The notes under the pieces: generated by a model | What the model saw: only the letters and a program-made list of their open reading frames with translations | Databases searched by the model: none | What the model was told of the DNA's origin: nothing | Shown: piece after piece, positions 7,615 to 13,450 of the stretch | Position numbering within the stretch: the first letter of the stretch is position 1 | How the letters are laid out: every line of letters begins with the position of its first letter | Assembly (NCBI GenBank): GCA_049670425.1 | Contig: JBATTG010000087.1 | Coordinates: 1 to 13,616 of the forward strand | Reading direction: 5' to 3' | Length of the DNA stretch: 13,616 nt | Origin: Proteocatella sp049670425 | GTDB taxonomy: Bacteria; Bacillota; Clostridia; Peptostreptococcales; Filifactoraceae | Program-made: the position numbers and the translations under genes

Positions 7615-8535
7615 CTAGAAAACACTCAGATAAAGGGCATGACTCAGTTTTTCCAGAAGTTTTATTCCGGCGTAGCTGTTGCCGCGTGCATCGAGTGAAG
7701 GCCCGTAGATGCCGATACCCATCATGGTAGGCACTACGGAAAGTATTCCTCCGCCAACACCGCTTTTTGCAGGAACTCCGACTCTTGTGGCGAAATCTCC
7801 GGCTCCGTCGTACATACCGCATATCATGAGGATTGCATTTACAAAACGTGTATATTTATGGGATACCAGGCGCTCGCCAGTACCTTTGGAGCGTCCCTGG
7901 TTGGCAAGTACAAAAGCTATGTTTGCAAGGTCTTTGGAGGTAACCTCTATGGAGCATGCCTTGAAGTATACTTCAAGTATTTCGTCTACATTTCCATCAA
8001 TAAGACCATAACTCTTAAGCAGGTATGCAAGAGCCCTGTTTCGGTCTCCTGTTTTTCGTTCTGATTCAAATACATCCTGATTAATGTCAAGGGTGTTGTT
8101 TCCAGAAAGTTTTTTGGTAAGATCCAAAAACCTGTTGAATTTTTCATCCTTGTCTTTTCCAGATATCATGGAGCACATTGCTATCGCACCGATATTTACC
8201 ATGGGGTTTATATGCTCTCTCAGTTCCTGGCCCTGAGTGAAATCCATTATCGCATTGAAGGGTTTCCCGGTTGACTCAACGCCTATCCTTTCTCTTATAA
8301 AATCCTCTCCGTTGTCAATAAGAGCAAGCATGAGGATAAGAGGCTTGCATACACTCTGGATTGTAAAAACCCGGTCATGATTTCCGGCAAAAAATTCTTT
8401 TCCATCGTTGCGGATAAGGTATATTCCAAGATCATCTTTGTTATAGTTTAATAATTCGGGTATGTAGCTTGCCAGATTTCCAAACTCTGTATATTGCCTG
8501 CATTCTTCAACTAAATTTTCGAGTAATTCTCTCAC
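7615..8535 (-). CDS. glsA: Glutaminase (beta-lactamase-like serine glutaminase)
   Basis: Cytoplasmic enzyme that hydrolyses L-glutamine to L-glutamate and ammonia. The 306-residue length is typical of the bacterial GlsA family. Motifs seen are the nucleophile S61-V-C-K64 in TIQSVCK, NPMVNIGAIA with N114, E159 followed by the hallmark TGDRNRALAY (162-171, including N166), Y190, and K257-S258 in KSGVGGGI. These match the serine-glutaminase active site, which shares the SxxK fold of penicillin-binding proteins. The start is a GTG at 8535-8533, supported by GAGGTG (8546-8541) five bases upstream. The gene stands alone with its own promoter (8632-8661) and is convergent with a RocB-like hydrolase, consistent with amino-acid catabolism. 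No glutamine transporter is adjacent. The SVCK variant differs from the more usual SISK but keeps both catalytic residues. Confidence 0.96.
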   Translation of the reverse strand: MRELLENLVEECRQYTEFGNLASYIPELLNYNKDDLGIYLIRNDGKEFFAGNHDRVFTIQSVCKPLILMLALIDNGEDFIRERIGVESTGKPFNAIMDFTQGQELREHINPMVNIGAIAMCSMISGKDKDEKFNRFLDLTKKLSGNNTLDINQDVFESERKTGDRNRALAYLLKSYGLIDGNVDEILEVYFKACSIEVTSKDLANIAFVLANQGRSKGTGERLVSHKYTRFVNAILMICGMYDGAGDFATRVGVPAKSGVGGGILSVVPTMMGIGIYGPSLDARGNSYAGIKLLEKLSHALYLSVF

Positions 8536-8577
8536 AATTTCACCTCATATATATTTTTTTTACATTCAAGTTAACAC

Positions 8578-8599
8578 AACTGGCGAGAAGTCCGCCGTT
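8578..8599 (-). promoter_or_regulatory. Hairpin in the glutaminase mRNA leader
   Basis: If transcription starts near 8625, the leader is about 90 bases. It contains AACGGCG pairing with CGCC-A-GTT (7 pairs with one bulge, 8578-8599), and just upstream CTTAGT pairing with ACTAAG (region about 8603-8627). Neither is followed by a T tract or covers the ribosome binding site, and no known riboswitch family is recognised. Confidence 0.35.
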
Positions 8600-8631
8600 C
8601 TTACTTAGTTTGGGGATTTCATACTAAGGGT

Positions 8632-8661
8632 ATTATACCATTTGGGAGCAGTAGTGTTCAA
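8632..8661 (-). promoter_or_regulatory. Promoter of the glutaminase gene
   Basis: On the minus strand, TTGAAC (8661-8656) is followed after 18 bases by a perfect TATAAT (8637-8632). TG precedes it by one base, giving an extended -10 (TGGTATAAT). This is the best-formed vegetative -10 on the minus strand of the window, and it lies about 97 bases before the GTG start. Confidence 0.65.
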
Positions 8662-8740
8662 TACATCTTGTAATTAAGAAGACACTGTGATGGACATGAA
8701 GCAAGATAGCATTACTTTTGATTGAATAGGCGAACATAGT

Positions 8741-8783
8741 TTTTCAACCAATAATAGATAGGGTATATTAAATAGTGAACTAT
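8741..8783 (+). promoter_or_regulatory. Candidate promoter and overlapping dyad for the LiaF-like operon
   Basis: TTTTCA (8741-8746) is followed after 17 bases by TATATT (8764-8769), matching the consensus at 4 of 6 and 5 of 6 positions. Immediately downstream, ATAGT-GA-ACTAT (8772-8783) is a perfect 5-base dyad that would cover the transcription start, where a repressor or other regulator could bind. The promoter call is weak and the operator role is inferred from position only. Confidence 0.35.
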
Positions 8784-8868
8784 CCACTGCTTTGGAGGTG
8801 GGGAGATATCTGCAGAAATGGTTAAATAATGAATTTTCCAGAGAAATTTTTAGGAAGGAGAAATACTT

Positions 8869-9543
8869 ATGAAAAACAAATTTGCGGCAGTTTTGCCTGG
8901 TATTATCTTAGTCCTGCTTGGAGGGGGCTATTTGGGAAACACTTTTGGACTGTGGAAATTCAATCTGTTTTTTGATGGCTGGTGGACACTCTTCATATTG
9001 ATACCATGCGCTATAAATCTGATAACCTATGGCGCGAATATGTTCAATGTCATTGGTCTGATAATAGGTACTTTCTGGCTTTTTTCAGCCTGGGATATAA
9101 TAAGTTTAAGAATAGTATGGAAGGCAGTTGTGCCAATTCTGATTATAGCAATAGGCATGAAGATAATATATCAGAATTCCAGGAATGATTTCACATATAG
9201 AAACATCAAGCAGGATGGCAGCGCGCCAAACTTGTTTGCCATATTCGGGGGTTCGAATCCAAACTATAATAATTTGGAGTTTCACGGCTGCAATGCTTAC
9301 GCTATATTTGGGAGTGTGGATATAAACCTTAGAAATGCGATTATAAGTGAAGACTGCATAATAAACTGCTATGCGCTCTTTGGAGGGGTGGACATACTTC
9401 TTCCGGGAAAGGTCAAGGTAAGGACCTCTTCGACTCCTATATTTGGAGGTGTTGCAAATAAGTACATGTCACCAGTAGATGAGAATTCACCAACTGTCTA
9501 TGTTAGGTCAACATCTATATTTGGAGGAGTTGAGATTAAATAA
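8869..9543 (+). CDS. LiaF-like membrane protein (LiaI/LiaF-type TM region plus repeat domain)
   Basis: A 224-residue membrane protein. The ATG at 8869 follows AAGGAG with 8-base spacing. About four hydrophobic helices fill residues 7-101 (near 7-23, 38-54, 58-75 and 83-101), resembling the DUF5668/LiaI-LiaF-type membrane region. The C-terminal half has a repeated FGG or FGS motif at 126, 147, 171, 192 and 218 within [AI]-x-FGGV-D contexts, as in the C-terminal domain of LiaF proteins, which probably folds as a beta ladder. LiaF in Bacillus restrains the LiaRS envelope-stress system. Here the gene starts a two-gene unit with a DUF4097 protein, followed by an OmpR-type two-component system. A role in envelope-stress sensing is inferred from family and context. 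It should not be called liaF itself because the cognate LiaS-type kinase is absent. Confidence 0.8.
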   Translation: MKNKFAAVLPGIILVLLGGGYLGNTFGLWKFNLFFDGWWTLFILIPCAINLITYGANMFNVIGLIIGTFWLFSAWDIISLRIVWKAVVPILIIAIGMKIIYQNSRNDFTYRNIKQDGSAPNLFAIFGGSNPNYNNLEFHGCNAYAIFGSVDINLRNAIISEDCIINCYALFGGVDILLPGKVKVRTSSTPIFGGVANKYMSPVDENSPTVYVRSTSIFGGVEIK

Positions 9544-9555
9544 GGGGGCTTGAAA

Positions 9556-10374
9556 ATGAAAAAAAATACAATTTCAGTAATGATTCTATTTCTATTCATA
9601 GCCGTAATAGCATGGGGGGCATATTCTGTCTGGGAAAGAGGAGACAGTATTTATGATAAAGGCTGGGATAACTTCGAATTCGATGGCGATGCTGGAGATG
9701 GCAGTGAGTATTCAGGTGGCAGCGCGGAGCTTGCTTCAGAGGATATAAAGGAAATTGAGCTCAACTGGCCGGTAGGAGACATCCGTGTGGTTGAGCATGA
9801 TGCGGGCACCATAATATTCACAGAAACATCAGGAAAAGAAATAGATGTGGATGATCAGCTAAGGTATATTGTAAAAGACGGCAAACTTGAAATCAGGTAC
9901 AGCAAGCGGGATATAGATCCAGGAGATTTTTTCGGTGGCGGTCTGGAAAAAAATCTGGAGCTTAGAATACCTAAAAGTATTGATGCCATACAGACTATGG
10001 AAATAAATACAGTATCTTCAGAATTGCAGGTCATGCTTGAGCAGGTTAGAGACTTGAAAATAAACACAGTCAGCGGTGACGTGGACATCAAAGGAATATA
10101 TGAGGACATCGAATGTGATGGCGTATCGGGTAACGTTGACATGAATCTGTCTGAAGCGCCAAAAGAACTTGAGGCAAATACGGTAAGCGGGGAAGTACGA
10201 CTGAGCATACCTGAAAATCAGGGCTTTGAGGCGGAGCATGATTCGATAAGCGGAGATTTCACATGTGAATTTGCGGTAACTTCCAGCAAAAATCGTGCAG
10301 TTTATAAAAATCCAGTGTCAAGCTTCAAGTTCAATTCTGTAAGCGGTAATGTATCCATAATCAGGCAAAATTAA
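9556..10374 (+). CDS. DUF4097 family beta-repeat protein, membrane anchored
   Basis: A 272-residue protein of unknown function in the DUF4097 (putative adhesin, LiaG-like) family. An N-terminal hydrophobic segment (about residues 6-23) serves as signal or anchor. An acidic linker rich in Asp and Gly follows (about 30-55), then a beta-rich domain with a regularly repeated [ND]-x-[VI]-S-[GS]-[NDE] motif. The motif occurs at residues 151, 170, 188, 208, 229 and 260, each marking one turn of a likely ladder with a period of about 19-21 residues and a longer last step. The ATG at 9556 is chosen because AGGGGG (9543-9548) lies 7 bases upstream; an in-frame TTG at 9550 would be too close. Only 12 bases separate it from the LiaF-like gene, so the two are translated from one mRNA. 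No enzymatic motif is visible. Confidence 0.8.
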   Translation: MKKNTISVMILFLFIAVIAWGAYSVWERGDSIYDKGWDNFEFDGDAGDGSEYSGGSAELASEDIKEIELNWPVGDIRVVEHDAGTIIFTETSGKEIDVDDQLRYIVKDGKLEIRYSKRDIDPGDFFGGGLEKNLELRIPKSIDAIQTMEINTVSSELQVMLEQVRDLKINTVSGDVDIKGIYEDIECDGVSGNVDMNLSEAPKELEANTVSGEVRLSIPENQGFEAEHDSISGDFTCEFAVTSSKNRAVYKNPVSSFKFNSVSGNVSIIRQN

Positions 10375-10396
10375 GTTAATAAAAATTTAAGAAATC

Positions 10397-10450
10397 AAAC
10401 CTTTTGTCGCAAGCCTGCTTTTTATAGCAGGCAGGACTTAAGGTTTTTTT
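10397..10450 (+). terminator. Intrinsic terminator of the LiaF-like/DUF4097 unit
   Basis: The inner stem GCCTGCT (10413-10419) and AGCAGGC (10426-10432) is perfect with a 6-base loop. The outer stem AAACCTT (10397-10403) and AAGGTTT (10440-10446) is also perfect, with an internal loop partly bridged by GTC-GAC. A run of seven T (10444-10450) ends the structure. It separates this unit from the two-component genes. Confidence 0.88.
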
Positions 10451-10478
10451 GTGCCTGTAATTGACTCTCGGTTGTTTG

Positions 10479-10506
10479 TTGACAATTTCCAGGTATCGTA
10501 TATTAT
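10479..10506 (+). promoter_or_regulatory. Vegetative promoter upstream of the two-component operon
   Basis: A perfect TTGACA (10479-10484) is followed after 16 bases by TATTAT (10501-10506), a 5 of 6 match to the -10 consensus. It would give a leader of about 165 bases before the response regulator, containing the direct repeats at 10544-10564 and a second TATAAT. Confidence 0.6.
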
Positions 10507-10543
10507 ATAAGAGAAGTATAAGTTACACAGCTGAAACAAATCT

Positions 10544-10564
10544 TAAGAAAAATGTAAGAAAAAT
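10544..10564 (+). promoter_or_regulatory. Direct repeat, probable response-regulator binding site
   Basis: TAAGAAAAAT occurs twice, at 10544-10553 and 10555-10564, giving an exact 11-base period. OmpR/PhoB-type regulators bind as head-to-tail dimers to direct repeats of this spacing, and the gene just downstream encodes one. A perfect TATAAT (10592-10597) with a poor -35 lies 27 bases after the repeats, the usual arrangement for an activator site. Autoregulation is therefore likely but inferred; an A-rich repeat could also be accidental. Confidence 0.5.
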
Positions 10565-10591
10565 ATCGATGTTGATGAAAGAATTAATATA

Positions 10592-10597
10592 TATAAT
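10592..10597 (+). promoter_or_regulatory. Candidate activator-dependent -10 box for the two-component operon
   Basis: A perfect TATAAT lies 79 bases before the response-regulator ATG. The corresponding -35 position (10569-10574, ATGTTG) is a poor match, which fits a promoter that needs the regulator bound at 10544-10564. Confidence 0.4.
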
Positions 10598-10676
10598 GGT
10601 TTCATAGGCAAAAGGGATTTCTATACGGATATTATTGAAAACTAGGTGAGCTTGACAATATCAAAGGAGGGGAAGT

Positions 10677-11417
10677 ATGACATCAGACATTAATCCAGGG
10701 CTGCAGACAGCCACGATACTCGTAGTTGACGATGACAGGGAGATTGCAAATTCGGTGGCGAAGCTTCTGGAAAAGGAAGGCTACCTGTCGCTAGTTGCAA
10801 ATGACGGTATGGAAGCGCTCGAAGTAGTTGCAGCCAGGAATATAGACCTGATTATACTCGATATAATGATGCCCAGGCTTGACGGTCTTTCTGCAACCAT
10901 GAAGATAAGGGAGAAAAAAAACATTCCAATAATACTGCTCTCTGCAAAAACCGAAGACAGCGACAAGGTTCTGGGGCTGAGCATGGGAGCCGACGACTAT
11001 GTATCCAAGCCGTACAATTCCATGGAACTTATGGCAAGAGTGAAGGCGCAGCTGCGAAGATACCTGTATCTTGGAAGTTCGAAAAAAATGGAAATAAGCA
11101 GCAATGTCGATATGATAACGGTCGGAGGACTTGAACTGGACAGGAACACCAGATGCATAGTGGTAGATGGTCAGGAAACAAGGCTTACGGCGACGGAATA
11201 TAAGATACTCGAACTTCTCATGGGAAATCCAGGAAGGGTGTTTCCAGCAGAAGAAATCTATTCCAGAGTCTGGAACGAAGATGCTTACGGCGTAGAAAAC
11301 ACAGTCATGGTTCACATAAGAAGAATCCGTGAAAAAATAGAAATAAATCCAAAAGAGCCTAAATACTTAAAGGTGGTGTGGGGACTTGGCTACAAAATCG
11401 AAAATAAATTTATATAA
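10677..11417 (+). CDS. OmpR/PhoB family response regulator, VanR-like
   Basis: A 246-residue DNA-binding response regulator, start ATG 10677 with AAGGAGG six bases upstream. Receiver domain, residues 13-125: acidic pocket D18-D19-D20, phosphoacceptor D62 in LDIMMPRLDG, S89 and K111 in KPYNSMELMARVKAQLRRY. Winged-helix domain, about 147-243: TATEYKILELL (171-181) and VENTVMVHIRRIREKIE, the recognition helix region, ending LKVVWGLGYKIE. The RVKAQLRRY linker and VWGLGYKIE wing are shared with VanR and related clostridial regulators. That is a family resemblance only: no vancomycin-resistance genes (vanH, vanA, vanX) are present. The kinase gene overlaps its 3' end by 32 bases, so the two are translationally linked. 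Likely targets are its own promoter (repeats at 10544) and possibly the LiaF-like unit upstream. Ten extra residues before the receiver (MTSDINPGLQ) are slightly longer than usual. Confidence 0.93.
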   Translation: MTSDINPGLQTATILVVDDDREIANSVAKLLEKEGYLSLVANDGMEALEVVAARNIDLIILDIMMPRLDGLSATMKIREKKNIPIILLSAKTEDSDKVLGLSMGADDYVSKPYNSMELMARVKAQLRRYLYLGSSKKMEISSNVDMITVGGLELDRNTRCIVVDGQETRLTATEYKILELLMGNPGRVFPAEEIYSRVWNEDAYGVENTVMVHIRRIREKIEINPKEPKYLKVVWGLGYKIENKFI

Positions 11418-13065
11418 CAGTTTTTTGAAATTCATGGCATTAGTGCTTGTGATTGCGGGGATGTCGGCAATAACGGTTAACATCTCAAATCCGAAGGCTT
11501 TTGAAAGCACGGCGGTATTTATTGAGGGCGAAAGCTATTACAATGAAGTTGCAGGTAATCATACAGCGGAGGCCATGAATGATATCGGGACTCTTAACTT
11601 TGCACAGAAAAATCAGGAAGGCAGGGCGATATTTTACAGCTCGCTGGCAGGACTTGCAGCAATTCTGGCAGGGGCGCTGTGGCTTATGATATTTGCAGGC
11701 CAAAGAAGCAGAGAAGATGAAGTGGAAATAAGATTGTATGACAGGATATATTTTGACCTTCTTCTTTTTATTACCTTTTGGGCAGAGCTGGGTTTCGGGG
11801 CAGGGTTTGTGATGCTTAATATAGGGCTCAGGGAATCGGCTGCAAACAGTGAAGTTTTAATAACGCTTCTTTGGATGCTTTCAGCGTTATTTGTCCTGTA
11901 TAATCTGTTTTTCACAATAAATTTTGCAAAACGGATAAAGCGAAGAGAAATATTGAAATATACCTTTATATATAAGCTATTTTCTTCAAGCGCATCCGTA
12001 TTCAGAAGAATTTGGTTCAGTTTTAAAAAAAAGACAAGTAGCTTCAAAGCTTCGATAAATGCTGTGACTGGGGAGAAGATAGTCAGAAGGCTGTTCATCT
12101 GGATTTGCATAGTAATGCTGGCCTTATTCGGAAATATGATATTGAGCATGGGAATGGGGCCAATCTGGGCTGTAATATCCTACCCTCTTCTTATTGTTAT
12201 TTTAATGAAGCCGGCGATGAAGGAGATATCGGAATTTGCAGAAATGGCAAGGGGCGTTAAGATGATAAGAAACGGCAGCCACTCTCACAAGATTCCATAT
12301 GCCTCATGCCGGGAACTGAGCCTTGTCATAGATGATATAAACAATATAGCAGAAGGCTTCAATGTTGCAGTACGCTCGGCGGTAAAGGCAGAGAATATGA
12401 AGTCTGAACTTATAACCAATGTGTCCCATGACTTGAAAACGCCGCTTACTTCAATAATAGGGTATGTGGATCTGCTCGAAGGCGTTGAAGACCTGCCGGC
12501 GGAAGCAAGGGATTATATTGCGGTAATAAAGCAGAAATCAGACAGGCTGAAGAATATAATATCAGACCTTTTTGACCTTTCTAAGACCACGAGCGGTAAT
12601 ATTGAGCTAGAGCTTGAGAAGCTCGATATCAAAAAACTCATGGAGCAGACCCTTGCTGATATGTCAGACAGCATAGAAGCTAGCGGAAAAACCATAAAGC
12701 AATCATTTCCGGAAAATCCGGTGATGATATATGCGGACGGGAAAAGGTTATACAGAGTTTTTCAAAATATCATTGATAATGCGCTTAAATATTCAATGGA
12801 TAAAACCAGGATATTTGTAACCTTGAAACAAGTTAGCGGTAAGGCATTAGCTGAAATCAAGAATATTTCAGCCTATGAGATGGATTTTCTTGAAGACGAG
12901 ATTGTAGAGCGATTTACAAGAGGCGACAAGACTAGAGGAACAGAAGGAAGCGGTCTGGGACTTTCTATAGCAAGAAGTTTTACCGAGGCCTGCGGAGGAA
13001 TTCTGAGAGTAGTTGTAGACGGCGACCAGTTTAAGGTCATGATAGAATTTGAAATTTTTGATTAG
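11386..13065 (+). CDS. Membrane sensor histidine kinase, VanS-like
   Basis: A 559-residue kinase, cognate to the regulator it overlaps. The start is a TTG at 11386 with AAAGGTGG at 11369-11376. The next in-frame ATG (11434) lies inside the first membrane helix and has no ribosome binding site. Membrane helices lie near residues 14-31, 83-104, 124-146, 156-180, 236-258 and 261-275, so the sensor is largely intramembrane; only the loop between helices 1 and 2 (about 32-80) is a sizeable extracellular part. The H-box NVSHDLKTPLTSIIGY has the phospho-acceptor H348, the N-box is NIIDNALKYS (461-470), the F-box region is ERFTRGDK, and the G2-box is EGSGLGLSIARS (520-531). The usual DxGxG of the G1-box is not recognisable; KNIS occupies that region, as in a related clostridial subgroup. 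Its signal is unknown, and envelope stress is suggested by the neighbouring LiaF-like gene. Confidence 0.92.
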   Translation: MATKSKINLYNSFLKFMALVLVIAGMSAITVNISNPKAFESTAVFIEGESYYNEVAGNHTAEAMNDIGTLNFAQKNQEGRAIFYSSLAGLAAILAGALWLMIFAGQRSREDEVEIRLYDRIYFDLLLFITFWAELGFGAGFVMLNIGLRESAANSEVLITLLWMLSALFVLYNLFFTINFAKRIKRREILKYTFIYKLFSSSASVFRRIWFSFKKKTSSFKASINAVTGEKIVRRLFIWICIVMLALFGNMILSMGMGPIWAVISYPLLIVILMKPAMKEISEFAEMARGVKMIRNGSHSHKIPYASCRELSLVIDDINNIAEGFNVAVRSAVKAENMKSELITNVSHDLKTPLTSIIGYVDLLEGVEDLPAEARDYIAVIKQKSDRLKNIISDLFDLSKTTSGNIELELEKLDIKKLMEQTLADMSDSIEASGKTIKQSFPENPVMIYADGKRLYRVFQNIIDNALKYSMDKTRIFVTLKQVSGKALAEIKNISAYEMDFLEDEIVERFTRGDKTRGTEGSGLGLSIARSFTEACGGILRVVVDGDQFKVMIEFEIFD

Positions 13066-13342
13066 AGAAATAAAAATACTTAAGGCTACAGACCGAGAAA
13101 GTGCCATTGCATATGGCTGTTTTTTCTGTCTGTAGTTTTCAGTTAAATAGATATTATGTTAAACATGCATATAAATGGGGTATAAATAACAGCAGATACA
13201 AAAGTAGCGATGAATACAGGTTGTTTTGTAAAATTCCTTAAGGAGGCATAACAACAATTAACTAAAAGTTATAAAAATATATAACCTGATATTGATTTTT
13301 ATAATTATATCTTATACGATAACAAGTAAGAGGTGATTAGAT
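13066..13342. other. Intergenic region holding the left boundary of the IS element
   Basis: After the kinase terminator the DNA becomes clearly more AT-rich. It contains AAGGAGG (13241-13247) inside the palindrome CCTTAAGG with no start codon at a usable distance, and an inverted repeat GTTATA (13268-13273) and TATAAC (13280-13285). The IS607-like element must begin somewhere between about 13140 and 13342. IS607 elements have no long terminal inverted repeats or target duplications, so the exact end cannot be fixed from this window alone. Confidence 0.5.
13086..13139 (+). terminator. Terminator downstream of the histidine kinase gene
   Basis: CTACAGAC (13086-13093) pairs perfectly with GTCTGTAG (13128-13135). 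Inside it, AGAAA can pair with TTTCT, and GCCAT with ATGGC around a 5-base loop followed by TG and a run of T (about 13119-13125). Four further T follow the outer stem. The inner hairpin with its T run is enough for an intrinsic terminator. Confidence 0.7.
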
Positions 13343-13450
13343 ATGAAATATTATTCAATAGCGGAAGTATCAAAAACGTTAGATGTAATCGCACAAACAT
13401 TAAGAAATTGGAATAGGCAAGTAGATGATAAAGGAGTTGATAGAAAATGA
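13343..13450 (+). pseudogene. tnpA: Remnant of IS607-type TnpA serine recombinase (35 codons)
   Basis: The frame starts at ATG 13343 behind a good GAGGTG (13330-13335). It begins MKYYSIAEVSKTLDV and continues through AQTLRNWN, which matches the MerR-type helix-turn-helix found at the N-terminus of IS607 TnpA. Full-length TnpA is about 200 residues and carries a serine-recombinase catalytic domain after this motif. Here only nine or ten further residues (QVDDKGVDRK) follow before the TGA at 13448. The stop overlaps the tnpB start as ATGA, so both ends of the gene look original and the middle appears to have been deleted in frame. Any product could at most bind DNA and could not recombine it. 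Confidence 0.75.

Larger units (their letters stand above)
8536..8868. other. Divergent intergenic region between glutaminase and the LiaF-like gene
   Basis: These 333 bases carry no gene. From the left they hold the glutaminase leader with two small hairpins, its extended -10 promoter (8632-8661), a stretch of about 80 bases with nothing recognisable, then a weak rightward promoter (8741-8769). A short perfect dyad ATAGT-GA-ACTAT lies at 8772-8783, followed by the leader of the LiaF-like operon. Confidence 0.55.
10375..10676. other. Intergenic region before the two-component operon
   Basis: These 302 bases hold the terminator of the upstream unit (10397-10450), a strong TTGACA promoter (10479-10506), the 11-base-period direct repeat (10544-10564), a second TATAAT (10592-10597) and a strong AAGGAGG ribosome binding site (10664-10670). 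No gene was seen. Confidence 0.6.

Noticed and set aside
10652..10657. Perfect TTGACA just before the response-regulator gene.
   Set aside because: It lies only 20 bases before the start codon, so a matching -10 would fall inside the gene.
10677..13065. Possible vancomycin-resistance operon based on VanR/VanS resemblance.
   Set aside because: No ligase, dehydrogenase or D,D-dipeptidase genes follow; the IS element comes next. The resemblance is at family level only.
13211..13252. A 13-codon frame ending in FVKFLKEA just before the IS element.
   Set aside because: No ribosome binding site and no recognisable similarity; consistent with chance in AT-rich DNA.
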